From NCBI GenBank assembly GCA_963691705.1, contig OY829544.1:8873501-8937500 (forward strand): a DNA stretch of 64,000 nucleotides. The letters are read 5' to 3'. This DNA comes from Viola odorata. Taxonomy: Eukaryota; Streptophyta; Magnoliopsida; Malpighiales; Violaceae. Positions within the stretch are counted from its first letter, which is position 1. Every line of letters begins with the position of its first letter. A program made the position numbers and the translations under genes. The notes under the pieces were generated by a model that was not told the origin of the DNA, ran no database searches, and saw only the letters and a program-made list of their open reading frames with translations. Of this stretch, positions 56,984 through 64,000 are shown in pieces.

Positions 56984-59900
56984 TATCCTGATCTCCCCTT
57001 CTTATTGCTTGTTTGCTTGTTTGTCTTACTTCTTGATAATCTTTTTGTTAATATATTTAAGTTGAGTTTTGGGGTAGAACACAGGTTTGGGTTCTTTCTG
57101 TATGATAAATTCGTTTTTTTTTTTTCATGAATAAGTACAGAGAGGAGAGCTAGGTGGTGGCAGGTATTAATTGCTCTTGTAATTTAGTATTTTCCATGAT
57201 ATATGAGAAGTGTTATTTATTGGGTTGATTATTTTGCGAGGAAAAGAACTATATTATAATTGGGTTAATTTGTTGTCGGTGTGTGGTGGCCTGGCCTAGC
57301 ATACCACCACACCAAGAATGGGAGGTGGAAAATGTGCGGAGGTTTCATGGCGGGCCTCTCTACTTTGTTGTTAGTAACATTTTTGCCCTTTTGATTTATG
57401 TTCATGTTTTGTCTTTGATGAGAGAGTTTCCGTGTTAAGGAATCTCCGAGCTAAGTTTTTCATCTTTCTATACAAGTAAAGAACTCACAATTTAATTACC
57501 GGACGGTTTTGATACCTAATATGATGACTGCATTATTGAATAATTTTGAAAAGAAAAAAAACTCACAATTTGACCCTTAATGCACGAAATCAAGTATAAA
57601 GAATAAGAGAGTTGTTATCATTTGGGTATCCGTACTTTGGAAGTTGGAAAAGTAAAAACATAATTTATTGTTTGATCTTCAATTAATGAAGTCGAGTATA
57701 GAGAATAAAACGAATTATAGTTATTATCATTTGAGTTACTATCATTTGGGTTGCTCGGAAGAGTGAGAAAATAACTCACTGTTGAGCCTTAATTGAGGAA
57801 TTAGAGTATTGTGAATCAAGTAAATTATGTTGACGGAATTATCATCATTTGCATCCCTCGTGTTTAGAAGATCCGAAAAAGATACTTGAAAAAATAAAGA
57901 AAAAAGAAGAACTAGTTGGGGGATCATCCAACATTGGCATCTTTGAAAGGGAAAATAAAAGCATCGAGTCTCTTTGGAATGTCTCATCCTCTAACTAATC
58001 TTTGAGAAAAAGTAAAGGCCTTAACAATCATAGGTTAGGGGTATTCCTTTTTCATTATAACGCCATGGCTTTTGGCCAAGAACTGAAAAGTGTAGCAACT
58101 TCGAGAATTCACAAACGTATGATACACTCCAACATAAAGATTTACAAAGATGTCTAATACAATGAAATGTTTACGAGTAATAAGTGTCAACTATGCGTGA
58201 ATTATTTGTCAAATAGTACATAAAGACCCTTATACTTTTAAAACTCCGATCGGAGTCCTCGAGGAAATTTGGTCAATACAATTAACCATGTTTTTAGTAA
58301 GAAATGATATTAAAGTTAAGAGAAATCAAATCATCCAAAGTATCTGACACGAAAAATATGGGGTTATTTTCTGTAATAACAAAAAAGGAAAAAAGAAAAT
58401 AATTGGGATGGGTTGGTGCCTCGGTGGCGGTCCAAATTGGTTGAATTCACGTGATAGTGAATCCCAATTCAATTCAGACCAATTAATAAGGTGTTTCTTT
58501 CTCTCCGCTCATTTGCGGGATTAATGGATTGGAGTTTTTAACATTGTAGCAATAAATAGTAACGTTTCGGAAAATCATCCGATAATTTGGTTACTATATT
58601 GGATGTCGATTTTTTTAAATTCGAATCGGGTAGAATTTTGTAAAATCTCTGTTCATAAATTTTAACACAATTGTATACTTAAGATTCGAAGTTAAAACTT
58701 TAAATTAAGCTAAAAACAACTTTTTGTAATAAATTGATCAAAAGCTTGTGGGTAGTAGTAACATGTCATCGTTGTTAGACGGGCAACAAACGAGTGATAT
58801 TTAATTTATTGCCGTACTTTCAATTTCAAGATCCAATTTGATGACCCGCCAAACTCTTCCATCCCCACCAAACTCTTCCAATTCCAACTATGATGTATTC
58901 TCTGCCACACACATCCACACCCATGCCCTACCTACAGACAAAGTACTCCAGCCATTTGAAAAAGACTTTGTCCGTAGAAAACGATGTAAAACAAAACTCA
59001 CCAATTGGTTGGTAGTGGTACACGTAGCCGATTGAGTAATTTCACGTTCTCACTCTTTTACGTTAAAAAATTATATTATTCGATCATAATGTATAAATCA
59101 GTAATTACTACTTGTTTTTATGTCATTACTTAACGATATAAATTCAAAAGTGTGTATAGTGAAAATATAAAAAATAAAAACTAAATATAAAAGAAGTGAG
59201 AAATATATATATATATATATATATGATCTTTTAGGAGAAAGCTCGAACCGAAGGCATGGGTGTCGGTCGTGGTTGAACCCAAAAAGGAAAAGAAGTGGAT
59301 CAAATAAAAGAGACAAGATTTTGTCTGTGTGTGCAGTTTGGCAATGTATTTTATAGGGTCCCAACTCCCAATCCCATGAAGAAGAAGGTGAAAACGTCCA
59401 ACATATATGACAAATGCCTCTTACCTCACACGTCGTCCCCCTATTTATCAATTCCACGCATGTCGGCCTCATATGCTTAAATCATTTAAACGATGACACA
59501 CTTAACAATTTTATCCAAACAATGCTACGAGACTATAGAGTATATGAATAATTGCCATTTCTTTTATAGATAAGAGTGTGAATTAAAAAAATTCAATTCG
59601 GTAACTGAAAAGCATCATTAAAAATAAAATCTTAGGCCTCATTTATAAATTATGAACTTTACCATAATGTATATTTGAATCTATTAGATTAGTTAGGACT
59701 AATTATGTTCGTATTAGGTTAACTCATTTAGAAATAAAATGTACTAAGCAAGTAATTACTTCATGCATAACAATTGAATCATCGACTTTTTACTTAAATG
59801 GTGAGAATTTGAACCGCTTACATTTGCTATTTGTTGGTCCAATTATAACTTTTAAATGTACTACTTTCTTTAACATCACGAAATAGAAATAGAAATAGTA

Positions 59901-60600
59901 AGGAGAAAGACATAAATAATAAGGCAGGAGTAGATGTTGGGTGCTTCCAAATTTAATTAGAAGGTTGTTGGATTAATAGGTTTCATCGAATAGGAGAGGA
60001 GAAAGGAAGGGAAAGAAGTGGGACTCTTTCTAAATAAGTGTATATATTAAAGAGAGAAAAATTCTATTTTCTTTTGTAGCTAATTGTAGGTTGTGGAATA
60101 CCTTCTTTTTGTGTTTATGTTTTATGAAAATTATTATGAGTTTTGTATTTCTAGGAAAAGATGGGTCATATAGTCTATGATTAGTCCTTAATTACTAGTA
60201 CATGACTAAATCTAATAATTTATCAAGTGGTGGGTAAATCTAACATGAGCCAAAACGTTGATAAAATCATTAAAAACTAATTTATCATGAAATTTTGTTC
60301 AACTTAATTATAATCATTTGCATGTCAAAATATATTTTTTGTTTTTTTTTAACATTAAATTTTACTATTACACTTGGAATAAGAAACCCACAAAAAAACA
60401 TACTAATTTTTAGTGCTACGGATTTTGTTAATGGGCTGGCTAGATTTTGAGTGGATTATATGCTCAGCCCGAAATAGGCCCATCAATCATGAAACCTATT
60501 AACGAGGGCCCAGCAGCAACAGCTCACGCCACTATACGCTGTCTAATGTCTACCCAAACTTAGTAATCATGGGGGAAAAGAAAACTTCAGCAAAAATGGA
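56984..60600. other. AT-rich intergenic spacer
   Basis: Begins with the copy-2 3' flank. Contains the dispersed repeat copy B (58600-58765), a 20-bp period repeat of CCAAACTCTTCCA near 58848-58880, and an AT microsatellite at about 59200-59224. Frames at 57742-57987, 58838-59035 and 59098-59472 have no known domain and are not called. Confidence 0.55.
58600..58765. repeat. Dispersed repeat, copy B
   Basis: Same order as copy A at 47860-48050: CATAAATTTT, ACAATTGTATACTTAAGATTCGAAG, TAAATTAAGC and GCTTGTGGGTAGTAG. Confidence 0.5.
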
Positions 60601-60827
60601 ACTCACAGATAGTATACCAAATTAAACTGGACGAGATACTACTTGGTGAGGGACGTGATCAAGTGGTAAGGACTTGTCAATCCTTTTTTCAACATCGGGA
60701 GGAGAGATACTAGTTGGCAGGTCTCCATCTTGCACCAGTTGAGGTCAAAACCAAAATTTGTAAAATACGAAAATAGTAGCAGCAGCAAACTCAGAATGTT
60801 GAAAAAAGGAAAATACGAAGCTAAATT

Positions 60828-61994
60828 TCATGCACTCTGCGCTTCTAAGAAGGAGTTGAAGTCCTCCCTGGCCTTGCGCAACCGGGGTGTAATGCAGGAA
60901 GCCGGCGAGGTAGGGTGGGAACCAGATGACGACGTGGAAAACCGAACGTGCCGGGCATATTCATGGGACTTCCTAAACGCTGCTGCTGCAGCTCCTCTCG
61001 TTGAGCTGTCCTTTAGAACCCCTTTTCGATCTTTATCGAATACAAACGCTGCAGTAACAGGAGAATTTGCTTCGTTGTTGCCAGTTCTGATCAATTCCAT
61101 AGGCAAATCGAAGTAAAGATGCATCGAATCGTCATCTTCATGGTCGTGGACTATAGCCGATGAAGCCCATGATCCGCATTCAAACTTTTCGAGTGAAACT
61201 GTCCTGGAAATTATGTTTCCACCGCATTCGAATTTTTCCGGGGAAACTTTCCCGGAAAATCTGTTTCCAATCTCTGGTTTGACTGCTTCTTCCTTCTTGG
61301 GTCTCACTGGTTTTCCCTTGGCAAACCCTGGAAGGTACAAGCAGAGCGCGCCACACTTAAATTCATCCTGCTCGTTGAAATCCATCTTCTTACCTGTGCT
61401 GTGAGGTGCTACTTTGTATACCTCAGGTTTTGAGAAGTTCATCTGATGTTCCGGGCTGTCTGATTGATCGACAGTTTTGGGGTTGCAGAACCAAAGATCA
61501 AGTTCATCAGCAGGTGCAGATGATCTCCCTTCTGCACAAGACTTGCTCCTTCGGAGGTGAGGTTCTTCCATCAATGACAGATGAGACTGTGCAGCAGGAT
61601 GCCGATGGGTCATGTTGTCGATCTGGCGTGGAGATGCGTGGCTCTCATTCTTCCATCTCTTCTTCAACAGAGCAAAGCTGAACCGAGGAGACGAAGTGGC
61701 TGAATTGGGGAGGCTGCAGCTTATAACATGCGGTTTCTGCATGTCGAGCATTAAACTGAAGCTAGCCTCCCTCACAGATGATTCCCTTAAGGATATCGGA
61801 TCCACAGAAATCTGCCTCTCCTTCTGCAGACTCTCCTTTCTGGCAAACATGTGGTATTCTTCAGTGGCCATCAACTGTAGCTCGTGAAAATGCTCCGCGG
61901 TTGTTAAGGTATCTAGTTCACCACAGATGTCAAAAGTTCCTCGGTTGCTTTTCTTTGGAGAAGAAAAGACAATGTCTGAAGCAGTGAAGACCAT
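60828..61994 (-). CDS. Conserved plant protein of unknown function
   Basis: A single exon of 388 residues starts MVFTASDIVFSS. It is Ser- and charge-rich with no enzyme motif. Recognisable blocks are a basic segment with RFSFALLKKRWK, RRSKSCAEGRSS, the compact CGALCLYLPGFAKGKPVR near residue 217, and a C-terminal SPASCITPRLRKAREDFNSF. I remember similar plant proteins carrying the cysteine-leucine-proline-glycine block, with no assigned function. A 48-bp tandem duplication (61174-61269) repeats 16 residues around EKFECG. The minus-strand region just upstream (61995-62150) is probably its 5' UTR. Subcellular location cannot be inferred; a short Arg/Lys cluster might act in nuclear import. Confidence 0.82.
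   Translation of the reverse strand: MVFTASDIVFSSPKKSNRGTFDICGELDTLTTAEHFHELQLMATEEYHMFARKESLQKERQISVDPISLRESSVREASFSLMLDMQKPHVISCSLPNSATSSPRFSFALLKKRWKNESHASPRQIDNMTHRHPAAQSHLSLMEEPHLRRSKSCAEGRSSAPADELDLWFCNPKTVDQSDSPEHQMNFSKPEVYKVAPHSTGKKMDFNEQDEFKCGALCLYLPGFAKGKPVRPKKEEAVKPEIGNRFSGKVSPEKFECGGNIISRTVSLEKFECGSWASSAIVHDHEDDDSMHLYFDLPMELIRTGNNEANSPVTAAFVFDKDRKGVLKDSSTRGAAAAAFRKSHEYARHVRFSTSSSGSHPTSPASCITPRLRKAREDFNSFLEAQSA
61174..61269 (-). repeat. Two-copy 48-bp tandem repeat inside the 388-residue protein gene
   Basis: CCGCATTC(A/G)AA...GTTTCCA at 61174-61221 recurs at 61222-61269 with moderate divergence. In protein, both copies read V(S)(P/L)EKFECG. Confidence 0.8.
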
Positions 61995-62662
61995 GGTGTT
62001 TAAATTGATGAGCTGAACATATGTTAGAAGCTAGTTCACAAAAAATAAGATATATAGGAAGATGATGAAGTAAGGAAGTGGGGAGCATGTACCAAGTATC
62101 AATAGACGTGACTTCCATGTTTTCCCTAGTCAGCCAATATTAAAAAATGGAACAATATCAAATATAAAAAAAGCAAAATGTGTTTTATGTGGGCTGCAAA
62201 CAGAATCATCTATATCTTTTATTCTCATGAGAGCTGACTTCCATGCAATAATGAGGACTCGAAACAAAATCTAGTCCCTTGAGTACATGAAAAGAAGAGT
62301 GCCCTAACACAAATTGTTTATTCTTAACACAAATGATTAGTATCTGATGTGCTTGCGTCAACACAAATTATAGAATTAAGAATCAAGTAACCAACCAAAA
62401 GTGGCAAACACTTTCTAATTCTCTATCAACTGTGAAAAACCGCCGATGCATCCAATAAGTGGGTTTGATCAAACACACACATAGTTTAGCTGAAAAATCA
62501 AGCTGATTCTTCATTTATATATTGACATTCGAGCACATTGAATGGGGCAAAGATCAAATTACCCTCATGGATCGGCATACTTGTTTCATCTCAGAAAGAT
62601 TATATTGACATTTGTCCAAATGCTTATAATACATCGAAGTTAACATTAGATGAACGTAATAC
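61995..62662. other. Upstream region of the 388-residue protein gene
   Basis: Probable 5' UTR and promoter on the minus strand, and probable 3' UTR of the next minus-strand gene near 62520-62662. Nothing else recognised. Confidence 0.45.
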
Positions 62663-63539
62663 CTACCGAAGCGAATTATAAAATAAGATCAGTACTACTG
62701 AAATACCAATGATAATTGGAAAAGCTGAGACCAAGTAAAGTGCACCAAATCCCTACAAAAAAAAGTAAAAACCTGTCTCAGTTACAACCAACCCCTCACA
62801 TAGCAATTGCAGAACACGAATATACAATTATAAATTGTCAACCAGTTTATGTAGGCCTCATAAAACAGCTGTACTTAAATCAACGTTCCTATTTGGCTAG
62901 GCACAATTTATGAAGTAGAAATCTCAAGTGACTGGTATGCTAAGATGAACAGATAACACAATGAGTGCAAAAATTAGTAGATCAGGCTATGACAGTCAGT
63001 AAGCAATTTCAACCAAAAATCACTATTTCTAATATTGTCCTTCCTTGTCATCCTTTTGTTATTAATATCTAGCTAATGCTAACTATAATCCATGTTCATT
63101 GAAGAAATATAAACACTGTTGCCAAAGCAAGTGAACAAGGAGGAAATAGTGCAATTAGCAGTGAGATTCAATCGTGTAGCATCCAGTACTATCAGTTCCA
63201 AATGGTTTGGATTTAATTAGTTGACAATTTGAAGAGTTTTGAATTATCTGGGCCAAGAATGTAGCAGCATAAGTCACATAATTTATGGGCTCAAGATAGC
63301 CAGTCAAGCTTTCATAAATGCATAGCAAAGCCACAAATAATAAAATATGTGCTATACTCGTTTAGAGAACAAACCAGAATTGAAGGCACATCTCGCTCGT
63401 CGCTGGTATCAGCATCTTCAATCTCAGCAGCTGAATCCCAATCCATTTTCAGTCTCTTGGCAGCCTCTATAGCATTTACACCAGTATCAGTTGCTTTTGC
63501 ATATAGCGATTTGCCTGGCTTCTTCTTTGGTGCCTCAAC
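62663..63539 (-). CDS. C-terminal part of a small plant membrane protein (partial; 5' end outside window)
   Basis: Two exons are clear: 63539-63375 (55 codons, phase 0 at both ends) and the last exon 62752-62663 ending in TAG. The first encodes KKKPGKSLYAKATDTGVNAI, then AAKRLKMDWDSAAEIEDA and DERDVPSIL. The second encodes GFGALYLVSAFPIIIGISVV and LILFYNSLR, a single hydrophobic span at the very C-terminus. Splice sites are CTG|gtttgt and tttgtag|GGATTTGG; the upstream acceptor is gagtag|GTTGAG. I recall a conserved plant family with this end, annotated only as a chloroplast or thylakoid transmembrane protein, and give no symbol. Upstream exons should lie beyond 64000; none was recognised at 63540-64000. 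Confidence 0.78.
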
Positions 63540-64000
63540 CTACTCAATCAACAGATTTTCTATGAATACAATTGAGAGGAGATTCATATGCATGCAAGTT
63601 TGATATATGAAACAGCTTGTAGAACTAAAATTTTCCCAGAACATGATACAGTAGTCAGCTAAGAGGGCCTCAAGCGCAAACATTTTGACCATAGGTTTCA
63701 TTCACTATACAACAGTTTGTCAGGTTCTTCAACAAAGAACATTGATAAAATCTAGGGGTGGGTGATTGAATCTATGTACTTCCGTGGTGTTCAATATAAC
63801 CTACTGACCTAAAAACATGGGTCAATATGGATGAGGGCGAAGGTTAAAGTAGCAAACACCAGAAGTAAAGGACAAAAAAGATGTGTGCTTAACTGGTGGA
63901 AAATAGTTTTTAATGCGGCATCAATTCATACAGAATCTGGAGCAAAACAAGACTCAATAAAGAAACTACTTGGGGGCAACATTAACTAGTGATGTGAGAA
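63540..64000. other. Probable intron of the partial minus-strand gene
   Basis: AT-rich, with no open frame of note on either strand. It is placed upstream of a 3' splice site, so it is most likely intron. Confidence 0.5.

Noticed and set aside
1..64000. CRISPR array, operon, phage or plasmid functions
   Set aside because: Gene structures are plant-type with introns; no spaced direct repeats or prokaryotic genes were seen.

Overview
The window is nuclear DNA from a flowering plant, almost certainly a eudicot. Genes are split by short GT-AG introns and belong to plant families: a GSO-type LRR receptor kinase, a CLE/TDIF peptide precursor, a class III peroxidase, GT92 galactan synthases and an F-box protein. 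They sit in long AT-rich spacers that hold LINEs, Stowaway-like MITEs and a MULE-type MITE. Species cannot be told from the sequence. Exon structures below were built by hand from reading frame, splice consensus and family knowledge. No transcript data or database search was available.

Layout, left to right. 1-7.1 kb: a LINE 3' tail, a decayed Myb/SANT-like gene (minus), and a nearly intact 5.6 kb LINE (minus) inserted just upstream of that gene's ATG, with a 14-bp target duplication. 7.1-11.9 kb: repeat-rich spacer with two Stowaway-like MITEs. 11.9-12.2 kb: a TDIF (CLE41/44-type) precursor. 13.2-15.0 kb: a peroxidase-7-like gene whose first intron lacks an AG acceptor. 15.9-17.3 kb: a frameshifted F-box gene and a relic of a second copy's tail. 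18.4-19.8 kb: direct repeats, a LINE-like relic and one MITE nested in another. 21.6-25.5 kb: an intact GSO1/2-like receptor kinase, followed by a 372-bp MULE-type MITE. 26.4-28.1 kb: an 81-residue, probably mitochondrial protein with a 17-nt last exon. 29.7-33.1 kb: a seven-exon RING protein gene with an in-frame 60-bp duplication in the RING. 38.1-40.2 kb: a DNA-3-methyladenine glycosylase I. 40.2-49.4 kb: AT-rich spacer with MITEs and an LTR-like remnant. 49.5-57.0 kb: two tandem GALS-type galactan synthases. 60.8-62.0 kb: a plant protein of unknown function. 62.7-63.5 kb: the last two exons of a small membrane-protein gene (minus) that continues past the right edge.

The genes do not form one pathway, which is normal for plant chromosomes. 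Several act in cell-wall and vascular biology (TDIF peptide, receptor kinase, peroxidase, galactan synthases), but nothing shows they work together. I found no clearly new multi-gene system. The best leads are local: the GT-TG peroxidase intron, the RING half-duplication, the conversion-like patch between the two GALS copies, 3' hairpins shared by two LINEs, and the nested MITE family.
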